Assembly: GCA_951812975.1 (NCBI GenBank)
Contig: CATOTC010000001.1
Coordinates: forward strand, 372,001 to 436,000
Direction: 5' to 3'
Length of the DNA: 64,000 bases
Origin: an uncultured Acidimicrobiales bacterium
GTDB lineage: Bacteria; Actinomycetota; Acidimicrobiia; Acidimicrobiales; Aldehydirespiratoraceae
Shown here: one piece after another, positions 17,332 through 24,596 of the stretch
Layout: every line of letters begins with the position of its first letter
Position numbering within the stretch: the stretch's first letter is position 1
Position numbers and translations under genes: made by a program
The notes under the pieces: model-generated
Told to the model about the DNA's origin: nothing
What the model saw: only the letters and a program-made list of their open reading frames with translations
Database searches by the model: none

Positions 17332-17449
17332 TTGCCGGTCCCGCAGAGTGGAGACTCCAACGACCGCTCACCGGCATAGCGGTAAGGGACGGTTCGCGAT
17401 ACTCTCACTGACAGAACATCTGATTTCTACACGGACCCTGGAGGGGACA

Positions 17450-18682
17450 ATGCGCAAATTACTGCTCCTATTGAGCATCTTCTTGTCGTTTACGCTCATT
17501 GCCGCATCATGCGGCGACGACGACTCAGCTGATGTCAGCACCGACACCGGTGCCGATGACAGTGACGACATGGCTGAAGAAAACGGCGACGGCGACATGG
17601 CCGAAGAAGACGACGGCATGGCCGAAGAAGACGACGGCATGGCCGAAGAAGACGACGATATGGCCGAAGAAGACGACGGCATGGCCGAAGAAGACGCACC
17701 AGTCCACGTCGGCCTCGTGTTCGACATCGGAGGTGAGGGCGACCAGTCCTTCAACGATTCGGCTGCCGCCGGTCTCGCCCGAGCAGAAGAGACGTTCAAC
17801 ATCACCACGTCGAAGGTTTCGCCCAACGACGACGGCAGCAACCGCGCCGAACTGCTCCAACTCCAAGCTGACAGCAGCGAGATCGTTCTGGCAGTCGGCT
17901 TCCTCTTCGAGGGCGACGCAGCAGCGGTCGGCGGAGCGAACGGCGACACCAACTTCGCCGTCATCGACTCCTCAATGCTCGACTTCGGCCAGGATCCGCC
18001 GGCACCGTACTCCGACAACATCGCTGGCCTCGTGTTCTCCGAAGAGCAGGGCTCGTTCCTCGTCGGTGCCGCCGCAGCGCTCAGCACCGAGACCGGCACG
18101 GTCGGCTTCATCGGCGGTGTCTGCTGCTTCGGTCTCATCGAGAAGTTCGAAGCGGGATTCCGCGCCGGAGCTCTCCATGTCAACCCGGATATTGAGATCA
18201 TCTCGAACTACATCACTGAGTTCCCCGACTTCGACGGGTTCAACGCTCCCGACCGGGGCCGGGAGACGGCGCTGGCAATCTTCGAAGCCGGCGCAGACGT
18301 GATCTACCACGCAGCCGGTGGCACAGGCGCAGGGCTGTTCGCCGCGGCCAAGGAGCACAGCGAATCAACAGGCTCGAAGGTCTGGGGTATCGGGGTCGAC
18401 TCGGACCAGTACCACACCGTCGACGAAGACGTACGCGAGTACGTGCTGTCCTCGATGCTCAAGCGGGTGGACGTCGCCATCTTCGAGATCATCAAAGCCC
18501 ACCTCGAGGGGACCTTCGCTCCTGGCGAGACCCGCTATGACCTCTCCGTCGACGGCGTCGGCTACTCGACTGCGGGTGACTTCATGAGCGCCGACATCAT
18601 CGCCCAACTCGAAGATCTCAAGGCGCAGATCATCGACGGCACCATCGTGGTTCCGACTGATCCGACCGAGGTCGGAGCTTAA
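17450..18682 (+). CDS. BMP-family lipoprotein, substrate-binding protein of a nucleoside ABC importer
   Basis: A 410-residue lipoprotein of the BmpA/PnrA/NupN family, which binds nucleosides outside the membrane. The signal peptide ends in LIAASC, lipidated at Cys21. A very acidic linker follows, made of five copies of MAEEDDG-like units (about residues 50-83). The binding domain then shows GLVFDIGGEGDQSFNDSA and IYHAAGGTGAGLF. ATG 17450 has a strong GGAGGGG four bases upstream, unlike the leaderless genes nearby. The ATPase and two permeases follow after a hairpin terminator. Confidence 0.92.
   Translation: MRKLLLLLSIFLSFTLIAASCGDDDSADVSTDTGADDSDDMAEENGDGDMAEEDDGMAEEDDGMAEEDDDMAEEDDGMAEEDAPVHVGLVFDIGGEGDQSFNDSAAAGLARAEETFNITTSKVSPNDDGSNRAELLQLQADSSEIVLAVGFLFEGDAAAVGGANGDTNFAVIDSSMLDFGQDPPAPYSDNIAGLVFSEEQGSFLVGAAAALSTETGTVGFIGGVCCFGLIEKFEAGFRAGALHVNPDIEIISNYITEFPDFDGFNAPDRGRETALAIFEAGADVIYHAAGGTGAGLFAAAKEHSESTGSKVWGIGVDSDQYHTVDEDVREYVLSSMLKRVDVAIFEIIKAHLEGTFAPGETRYDLSVDGVGYSTAGDFMSADIIAQLEDLKAQIIDGTIVVPTDPTEVGA
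17597..17698 (+). repeat. 21-bp tandem repeat coding for an acidic linker
   Basis: Four near-identical 21-base units beginning ATGGCCGAAGAAGACGACG, and a shortened fifth, run from 17597 to 17698. Each encodes MAEEDDG. Because the unit is a multiple of three, copy-number changes alter only linker length, not the frame. Confidence 0.9.
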
Positions 18683-18734
18683 GCACTCCGCCGGGTTTCC
18701 GGCTGAACACCGGGGACTGTGACATCTGACTTGG

Positions 18735-18776
18735 AAGCAGGGCTGGGATATACTCCCGGCCCTGCTTACTTTTTCT
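18735..18776 (+). terminator. Rho-independent terminator between binding protein and ATPase genes
   Basis: The arms 18735-18747 and 18755-18767 form a 13-bp stem with one G-T wobble and a 7-base ATATACT loop. ACTTTTTCTTCC follows directly. It sits 52 bases after the binding-protein stop and 47 before the ATPase start on the same strand, so partial read-through would yield more binding protein than membrane complex. Confidence 0.85.
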
Positions 18777-18822
18777 TCCCGTACCAGGGCTTCCTGGCGC
18801 GTTCGAACCGAGGGGACGCACT

Positions 18823-20442
18823 TTGACGCTCGCGATTGAGCTAACCGGAATCACCAAACGGTTCCCCGGTGTTGTAGCGAACGACAACGTGAGCCTCGCG
18901 GTCGCTCCAGGAGAGATCCACGCGGTGTGCGGGGAGAACGGGGCAGGCAAATCAACTCTGATGAAGATCCTCTTCGGCATGCAGAGCCCCGATGAGGGGA
19001 CCATGCGCATACATGGTGAAGAGGTCCGGTTCTCCTCGCCCGCCGATGCGATCGAGCGGGGCATCGGCATGGTCCACCAGCACTTCATGCTCGCCGGCCA
19101 GCTCACCGTGCTCGAGAACGTGATCCTCGGCACCGAACCGGTGGCTTCCCTGGGGCGGATCGACTTCAAGGCCGCGGAGGCCCATCTTCTCGAGGTGGGT
19201 GAGGCCTACGGTCTCGACGTCGATCCCCACGACCTGATCGAGACTCTCGAGGTTGGTGAGCGTCAACGGGTGGAGATCATAAAGGTGCTCTACCGGGGTG
19301 CCCAGATCCTGATTCTCGACGAACCCACTGCCGTGCTCGTCCCCCATGAGGTGGACGAACTCTTCCGCAACATGCGCGAGCTCAAAGCCGCGGGAGAGAC
19401 GATCCTGTTCATCGACCACAAGCTCGAAGAGGTTCTGCAGATCGCCGACACCATCACCGTGCTGCGCCAGGGACGCACTGTGGCAACCGTCAAACCCGCC
19501 GACGTCAGCACCGGTGACCTTGCCGAAATGATGGTCGGTTCCGAGTTGCCGACGCCGCAGACATCGAGGTCCACCGTCACAGACAAGACCGCACTCTCGA
19601 TCAGGGGCTTGACCGTGCTCGACGAGGATGACCGGCCAGTGCTCAACGACGTCAGCCTTGAGGTGCACAGAGGCGAAGTTGTGGGACTCGCCGGCGTCGA
19701 AGGCAACGGCCAAACCGAGTTCGTAGGCGCCATTATCGGGACCGAGGACGTCGAGGCCGGTTCGATCCGGCTGCTCGGCGAAGAAATAGCCCACAGCACG
19801 GTAAGGCGCCGACGCAATTCCGGGATCGGCTACGTCCCTCAGGACCGTCAAGAAGAGGGTCTGTTGCTGTTCGCTCCGCTCTGGGAGAACGCCGCTCTCG
19901 GCCATCAGACCAGAAAGCCGTTTGCCAACGGTCGTTGGTTCGATCGATTCGGGGCGCGCGAGCGCACCGAAGCAATCCGCAGTTGGTTCGATGTACGCAC
20001 ACCGGATATCGAAGTTACCGCCAACTCGCTGTCGGGAGGCAACCAACAGAAGCTGATCGTCGGAAGGGAAATGGCTGCCGAGCCGAAAGTGCTGATCGCT
20101 GCTCATCCCACCCGGGGAATCGACATCGGCGCTCAAGCAGCAGTGTGGGACGACATCCGCGCGGCCCGCGCAGACGGCATGGGAACCCTTCTGATATCCG
20201 CCGACCTTGAGGAGCTCATCGGTCTCTCCGACACCATTGTTGTGATCCACAAAGGAGAACTGACAGCAACCCTCGACCCTGCCACGATCACTCCACGGGA
20301 GCTCGGAAGCTATATGACCGGTTCCGAGCAGGACGACGCTGAGACTCCGGACGGGCCCGGACCCGCCGCCGCCCCCGAAACCGCTACTGGCCCCAAGTCC
20401 CAGGGAGACCCTGCATCCGGTGATGCGGGAGAGCCGCAATGA
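18823..20442 (+). CDS. Nucleoside ABC importer, double ATPase subunit (NupO/RbsA-like)
   Basis: A fused tandem ATPase of 539 residues. The first domain (about 1-240) has Walker A GENGAGKSTLMKI, the Q-loop VHQHFMLAGQLTV and Walker B LILDEPTAV. The second (about 260-500) has a degenerate P-loop GVEGNGQTEFVG, LSGGNQQKLIVGREM and VLIAAHPTRGID in place of the usual DEPTRG. That asymmetry is normal in BMP-linked NupO proteins. TTG 18823 follows GAGGGG by seven bases. The stop overlaps the next gene by four bases. Confidence 0.93.
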   Translation: MTLAIELTGITKRFPGVVANDNVSLAVAPGEIHAVCGENGAGKSTLMKILFGMQSPDEGTMRIHGEEVRFSSPADAIERGIGMVHQHFMLAGQLTVLENVILGTEPVASLGRIDFKAAEAHLLEVGEAYGLDVDPHDLIETLEVGERQRVEIIKVLYRGAQILILDEPTAVLVPHEVDELFRNMRELKAAGETILFIDHKLEEVLQIADTITVLRQGRTVATVKPADVSTGDLAEMMVGSELPTPQTSRSTVTDKTALSIRGLTVLDEDDRPVLNDVSLEVHRGEVVGLAGVEGNGQTEFVGAIIGTEDVEAGSIRLLGEEIAHSTVRRRRNSGIGYVPQDRQEEGLLLFAPLWENAALGHQTRKPFANGRWFDRFGARERTEAIRSWFDVRTPDIEVTANSLSGGNQQKLIVGREMAAEPKVLIAAHPTRGIDIGAQAAVWDDIRAARADGMGTLLISADLEELIGLSDTIVVIHKGELTATLDPATITPRELGSYMTGSEQDDAETPDGPGPAAAPETATGPKSQGDPASGDAGEPQ

Positions 20443-21611
20443 CCGACTCGACGGTGACCGACGAATCCGAGGAGGAACCCAAGGTCCGACTGACGAGAGC
20501 AGCTGCCGACTCTCGCCTGCGACAGATCCTGCTGTCGGCGGCCGCGCCGCTCGGGGCCTTCGTCTTCTCACTAATCGCCAGCGCCATCGTCTTGATCGCA
20601 GCGGGCAGCAACCCCATCGAAGCCGCCAAAGACATGCTCGATCACGCCAGCAAACTTGAGGTGCAGGTCTCGATGATCAATCGGGCCACTCCCCTCTACA
20701 TCTCCGGAGTTGCGGCTGCGATCGGCTTCAAGATGAACCTGTTCAATATCGGGGTCGAGGGCCAGTACCGGATGGCGGCGATATTCGCGGCGTTCGTGGG
20801 GGGCGCGGTCGCGTTGCCGTCGGTGCTGCACATCGCACTCATCCTGATCACTGCGATGGTCGTGGGCGGGCTCTGGGGCGGCCTCGCGGGAGTGCTCTAC
20901 ACCCACCGTGGAGTCAACGAGGTGATCGGCACGATCATGTTGAACGGCGTCGCCTTGGGTGTGATCGCCTGGCTCGTTCGACGTTGGCAAGCCGAGGGCA
21001 ACATCGTCCAGGTCGGCGTGGGAACAGAACCCATCGACGAGTCGGGTCTTCTGCCCAACCTCAACTTCATCCCCGAACTCTTCGGCGACCTCCGGGCCAA
21101 CGAGGAACTCACGGGCATGCTGGTGATCGCCATTGTTGTCGGTGTCGTGTACTACCTGCTGTTGAACCGCACCGTCTTCGGATACGACCTGCGGGCCAGT
21201 GGGCTGAACCCGCTGGCGGCGCGTGCCGGAGGCGTGCCTCCCCGCAAGATGGCACTGGCCGCGATGCTGATGTCAGGTGCAGTGGGTGGACTCGTCGGCA
21301 TGGCCGAGATCTTCGACAAGACCAGATACGACCCCAACTTTGTGGGGTTCCTCGGGTTCAACGGCATCGCCGTAGCCCTGCTGGGACGCAACAACCCTGC
21401 CGGCATCGCGGTCGGCGCGCTGCTGTGGGCCTTCCTCGACGCCACTTCAGACATCCTGCAAGTCACCCAGACCGCGCCCAAGGAGATCATCGACATCATG
21501 CGCGGCGTGATCCTTTTGACTGTTGTTATCGGCTACGAGGTGGTCAGGCGAGTGCGTGAACGCACCGAGTCGGCCCGTACCGCAGCCCGGCTCGCGGAGG
21601 CGACGTCATGA
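20439..21611 (+). CDS. Nucleoside ABC importer permease 1 (NupP-like)
   Basis: A 390-residue inner-membrane permease with about nine hydrophobic segments after a polar 30-residue N-terminus. The MNLFNIGVEGQYRMAAIFAAFVGG region and GVNEVIGTIMLNGVALG are typical of the BMP/ribose-type permease family. It starts within the ATPase stop (ATGA) and its own stop overlaps the next permease in the same way, so the three membrane components are coupled. Confidence 0.92.
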   Translation: MTDSTVTDESEEEPKVRLTRAAADSRLRQILLSAAAPLGAFVFSLIASAIVLIAAGSNPIEAAKDMLDHASKLEVQVSMINRATPLYISGVAAAIGFKMNLFNIGVEGQYRMAAIFAAFVGGAVALPSVLHIALILITAMVVGGLWGGLAGVLYTHRGVNEVIGTIMLNGVALGVIAWLVRRWQAEGNIVQVGVGTEPIDESGLLPNLNFIPELFGDLRANEELTGMLVIAIVVGVVYYLLLNRTVFGYDLRASGLNPLAARAGGVPPRKMALAAMLMSGAVGGLVGMAEIFDKTRYDPNFVGFLGFNGIAVALLGRNNPAGIAVGALLWAFLDATSDILQVTQTAPKEIIDIMRGVILLTVVIGYEVVRRVRERTESARTAARLAEATS

Positions 21612-22873
21612 ATCTGCTGCGCCGAGTAAACAAGCTCTCCACGCCGATTCGCTGGATGATCTACGCAGCGCTGGGGATCTTCCTTCTGGTGATCGTGCAG
21701 TCGTTCACCGACGCTTCGAAGCTGACTACCACCACAACCTCTGGTGCAATGCTGCGCTGGACGGTGCCTGTTATGCTCGCCGGGCTCGGCGGCATGTTCT
21801 CCGAACGAGCCGGTGTGGTCAACATCGCCCTCGACGGGATCATGGTGCTCGGAATGTGGTTCGGGGCTTGGGGAACCATCAATTACGGGCCTTGGAACGG
21901 TCTGCTGATCGGCCTGCTGGGCGGGGCGCTCGGCGGTTTGATCCATGCGATCGCGACTGTGACGTTCGGGGTCGACCACATCATCTCCGGCGTTGCGATC
22001 CTGATCGCCGCGCCGGGGATCGCCCGCTTCCTGTCCCTGGAGATTCTGGCCAACCATGACGGAGGTTCGATCACCCAGTCACCCCGCCTGTCCGGTGCCG
22101 GAAAGTTCACCCTGCCGTTCCTTGCAGGAGGACGGATCGGCGACTGGCGAAGTCCCGACATTCTCGGATGGTTCACAGACAAGGACTGGTGGTACATCTC
22201 CGATCTGACCGGATTCGCCCGCGGTTTCGTATTCAACCTCAGCATCTTCACGATCATCGCCTTCTCTCTGGTCCCGCTGTCGGCCTGGGTCCTGTGGCGC
22301 ACCCGATTCGGCCTGCGGTTGCGGATCTGCGGCGAACACCCCACCGCCGGGGAGTCGCAGGGCATCAACATCTACCTCTACAAGTACATCGGTGTGGTGC
22401 TCAGCGGAGTGCTTGCCGGGTTCGCCGGGGCCTTCATCGCCACCCCGGAACTCAACGGGATCTATCTCGAGGGCTCGGTCAACCAGCGGGGGTTCATCGG
22501 ATTGGCCGCCCTGATAATCGGCAACTGGAGACCCGCCGGCGTGATGGCCGGGGCGATGCTCTTCGGTTACCCCTTCGCGCTCGGGCTGAGGGACCTCGAC
22601 GGCAGCAACACGCATGCGCTGCTGCTGGTGGCGGGCGGGGTGTTGGCGGTGGTCTCGATCAACAACTTCCGGCGCGGAAACCGTACTGACGCCATGCTGG
22701 GTGGATTGATCGGGGTGCTGGCCCTGGTCTGGTTCGTTGGATCTGAGACGGTACCGAGTTGGTTCATCAACATTCTTCCGCAGTTGATCGTGCTGCTGGT
22801 CTTGACGTTCTTCTCTCAGCGCCTGCGTATGCCCGCGGCCGACGGGCAGCCGTACCGCCGCGGCAAGACTTAG
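21608..22873 (+). CDS. Nucleoside ABC importer permease 2 (NupQ-like)
   Basis: The second permease, 421 residues with around ten hydrophobic segments. Family blocks include GGMFSERAGVVNIALDGIMVLG, GVDHIISGVAILIAAPGIARFLS and the SVNQRGFIGLAALIIGNWRP loop. A soluble insert (about 160-205) separates the early helices from the rest. It is followed 16 bases later by the dioxygenase-like gene, so that gene is probably in the same transcript. Confidence 0.92.
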   Translation: MNLLRRVNKLSTPIRWMIYAALGIFLLVIVQSFTDASKLTTTTTSGAMLRWTVPVMLAGLGGMFSERAGVVNIALDGIMVLGMWFGAWGTINYGPWNGLLIGLLGGALGGLIHAIATVTFGVDHIISGVAILIAAPGIARFLSLEILANHDGGSITQSPRLSGAGKFTLPFLAGGRIGDWRSPDILGWFTDKDWWYISDLTGFARGFVFNLSIFTIIAFSLVPLSAWVLWRTRFGLRLRICGEHPTAGESQGINIYLYKYIGVVLSGVLAGFAGAFIATPELNGIYLEGSVNQRGFIGLAALIIGNWRPAGVMAGAMLFGYPFALGLRDLDGSNTHALLLVAGGVLAVVSINNFRRGNRTDAMLGGLIGVLALVWFVGSETVPSWFINILPQLIVLLVLTFFSQRLRMPAADGQPYRRGKT

Positions 22874-22889
22874 GGAGCCGGGGCCCCCG

Positions 22890-23741
22890 ATGGCGTTGCT
22901 CAGCGACGCTCAGCTGTCTGCATGGGACCGCCACGGGTACATCGTGCTCCCCGATTTCGTCGACCCGAGGGACTGCGACTCGCTCAGGGAGCACGTCATG
23001 GGCATGCTGCGCTACTCGGATGTGCAGGCCGACGGTGGACTCACCGTGTTCGACACGAACGCACAGAGCCATGCCCAGGACGAGTACTTTCTGACCAGCG
23101 GCGACACGGTCCGATGGTTTCTGGAGGACGGCGCGGTGGTCGACGGCGAACTGACCCGGCCGCTGGAACTGGCCGTCAACAAGTTGGGTCACGCCATGCA
23201 CGATCTCGACCCGCTCTTCGATCGTTTCTCGAGGACACCCGAACTCGCTGCGCTGGCCGCGGATCTGGGGTTCGTGCAGCCGCGCCTGCTCCAGTCGATG
23301 TACATCTTCAAGCAGCCTGGTATCGGTGGTGAGGTAACTTGCCACTGCGATCACACGTTCTTGTGGACCGAACCTCAGTCCGTGGTCGGCTTCTGGTTCG
23401 CCATTGAGGACGCGACGTTGGAGAACGGCTGCATGTGGTTGGCTCCCGGTCACCACCGCACACCGGCGCGCACCAGGTTTCGGCTCACTGCTCCCGGTGC
23501 TCGCGGCACGACCACCGATGTGCTCGATCCCGAACCTTGGCCAACCGATGATCTCGTACCGATGCCGGTCGACCGGGGCACGCTCATCGTTCTGCACGGC
23601 ACCCTCCCCCACTGGAGCGCGCCGAACACCTCACCGATCAGCCGTCACGCCTACACCCTGCACCTGATCGACGCCCAAGCCGACTACCTAGCCGACAACT
23701 GGCTCCAGCGAGGCCCAGACATGCCCCTGCGCGGCTTCTAA
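22890..23741 (+). CDS. Phytanoyl-CoA dioxygenase (PhyH)-family Fe(II)/2-oxoglutarate oxygenase
   Basis: A 283-residue non-haem iron oxygenase of the PhyH family. The HxD pair is in TCHCDHTFLW, and the distal His with the 2-oxoglutarate-binding Arg is in LPHWSAPNTSPISRHAYTLH. The WFAIEDATLENGCMWLAPGHH block is typical. Its position at the end of the BMP-transporter operon suggests it hydroxylates the imported compound or a derivative, rather than phytanoyl-CoA; this is inference from context. Confidence 0.87.
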   Translation: MALLSDAQLSAWDRHGYIVLPDFVDPRDCDSLREHVMGMLRYSDVQADGGLTVFDTNAQSHAQDEYFLTSGDTVRWFLEDGAVVDGELTRPLELAVNKLGHAMHDLDPLFDRFSRTPELAALAADLGFVQPRLLQSMYIFKQPGIGGEVTCHCDHTFLWTEPQSVVGFWFAIEDATLENGCMWLAPGHHRTPARTRFRLTAPGARGTTTDVLDPEPWPTDDLVPMPVDRGTLIVLHGTLPHWSAPNTSPISRHAYTLHLIDAQADYLADNWLQRGPDMPLRGF

Positions 23742-23773
23742 GTCAGGGTCGTGAATCAGGGTGGATAGCCTCG

Positions 23774-23797
23774 ACACTTATCGATTGTGATAAGTGT
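23774..23797. promoter_or_regulatory. 9-bp palindrome upstream of the HTH gene
   Basis: ACACTTATC (23774-23782) and GATAAGTGT (23789-23797) are exact reverse complements with a six-base spacer, ending 13 bases before GTG 23811. Palindromes here are typical autoregulatory operators of small HTH proteins. Confidence 0.6.
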
Positions 23798-23810
23798 ATG
23801 ACCGAGATGA

Positions 23811-24227
23811 GTGCGACACGCCGACCCTGCCGATGATGTCGAGACCTGGCCCTATGAGGCCTTGGTGACCGCGATCGACCGCGGTCTGGTTCCTGATTGG
23901 CAGCCCGTCTTCGCGGAGATCAGGCGGTCGCCGTGGGGGCCCGTGGCTCGTCGTGTTGAGCGCTACCTCGGCTACCGCGACCCCGACGGCGTGAGCACGC
24001 TGTTCACGTCAGCCATCGACCGGGCCCGCAAGGAGATCGAAAGCACTGACCGCGCCGAGGTGGTTGCCCGCGTTCAAGCCGCTGTCGCGCGGGCGGGAGT
24101 GACCAAAGCAGAGTTCGCGGCATCGATCGGTACGAGCGCGTCACGGCTCAGTACCTATCTGAGCGGAAAGGTCACACCTTCAGCGGCGCTGCTAATGCGC
24201 ATCGAACGCACCGCGAATTCAATGTGA
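23811..24227 (+). CDS. Helix-turn-helix (XRE-like) regulator
   Basis: A 138-residue protein with an unrecognised N-terminal half and a C-terminal XRE-type HTH (about residues 84-135): VQAAVARAGVTKAEFAASIGTSASRLSTYLSGKVTPS. The domain order, with the HTH at the C-terminus, resembles antitoxins of some two-gene modules, but no toxin-like gene lies beside it. GTG 23811 is the only start in the frame after the palindrome. It probably represses its own promoter. Confidence 0.72.
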   Translation: MRHADPADDVETWPYEALVTAIDRGLVPDWQPVFAEIRRSPWGPVARRVERYLGYRDPDGVSTLFTSAIDRARKEIESTDRAEVVARVQAAVARAGVTKAEFAASIGTSASRLSTYLSGKVTPSAALLMRIERTANSM

Positions 24228-24310
24228 CCACCCACGTCCGCCAATGTCGCACCGATCCCACTACCACACTGGCCGCCTGTCCGCGCAACCACTCAGCCTG
24301 ATCGGATATC

Positions 24311-24333
24311 CATACGACAGAAAAAATTGTCGT
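24311..24333. promoter_or_regulatory. CATACGAC copy 1, inside an ACGACA/TGTCGT inverted repeat
   Basis: ACGACA (24314-24319) and TGTCGT (24328-24333) pair across an AT-only-rich eight-base spacer, eight bases before the VapB-like start codon. CATACGAC (24311-24318) recurs twice downstream, before the Fic gene. Confidence 0.5.
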
Positions 24334-24340
24334 GGTGATC

Positions 24341-24520
24341 GTGACGAAGACGTCTATTGATATCGACAGAGAAATCGCAAGCCTGGCGGCAGAGACACTG
24401 GGTACGACCACGCTGCGGGAAACGGTCAATGCCTCGCTATTGGAGATTGTTCGCGCAAGACGCCGACTTGAAGCCTTGGAGTTCTTCAGTGAGGATGGTC
24501 GGTTCGACTTCGACGAGTAG
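24341..24520 (+). CDS. VapB-family antitoxin-like protein without an adjacent toxin
   Basis: A 59-residue protein matching the VapB antitoxin pattern: ribbon-helix-helix-like TKTSIDIDREIASLAAETLG, then TTTLRETVNASLLEIVRARRRLEAL, and an acidic end GRFDFDE that would neutralise a PIN-domain toxin. GTG 24341 matches the usual VapB start; GTG 24332 and 24335 are alternatives. No VapC coding sequence follows. The next gene is a Fic protein, so this is an orphan or has a toxin elsewhere. Confidence 0.75.
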   Translation: MTKTSIDIDREIASLAAETLGTTTLRETVNASLLEIVRARRRLEALEFFSEDGRFDFDE

Positions 24521-24581
24521 CACATACGACCCTATAGCAAGACAACCGGTCTTTAGAACCGGCTGAATAGCACATACGACC
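24518..24581 (+). repeat. 50-bp-spaced direct repeat between the antitoxin-like and Fic genes
   Basis: TAGCACATACGACC occurs at 24518-24531 and again at 24568-24581. The first copy contains the VapB-like stop codon. Between them CCGGT and ACCGG form a short inverted repeat around CTTTAGA. The copies hold CATACGAC copies 2 and 3 and lie just upstream of the Fic promoter. They may be operators, or the scar of a lost toxin gene. Confidence 0.6.
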
Positions 24582-24596
24582 TGATAAGTTGGTGCC

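Noticed and set aside
18801-18815. GTTCGAAC as the T-loop of a tRNA gene
   Set aside because: No acceptor stem, anticodon arm or D-arm can be folded around it.
24518-24581. A CRISPR or insertion-sequence terminal repeat
   Set aside because: Only two direct copies of a 14-base sequence, no terminal inverted repeats and no transposase nearby; no array anywhere in the window.
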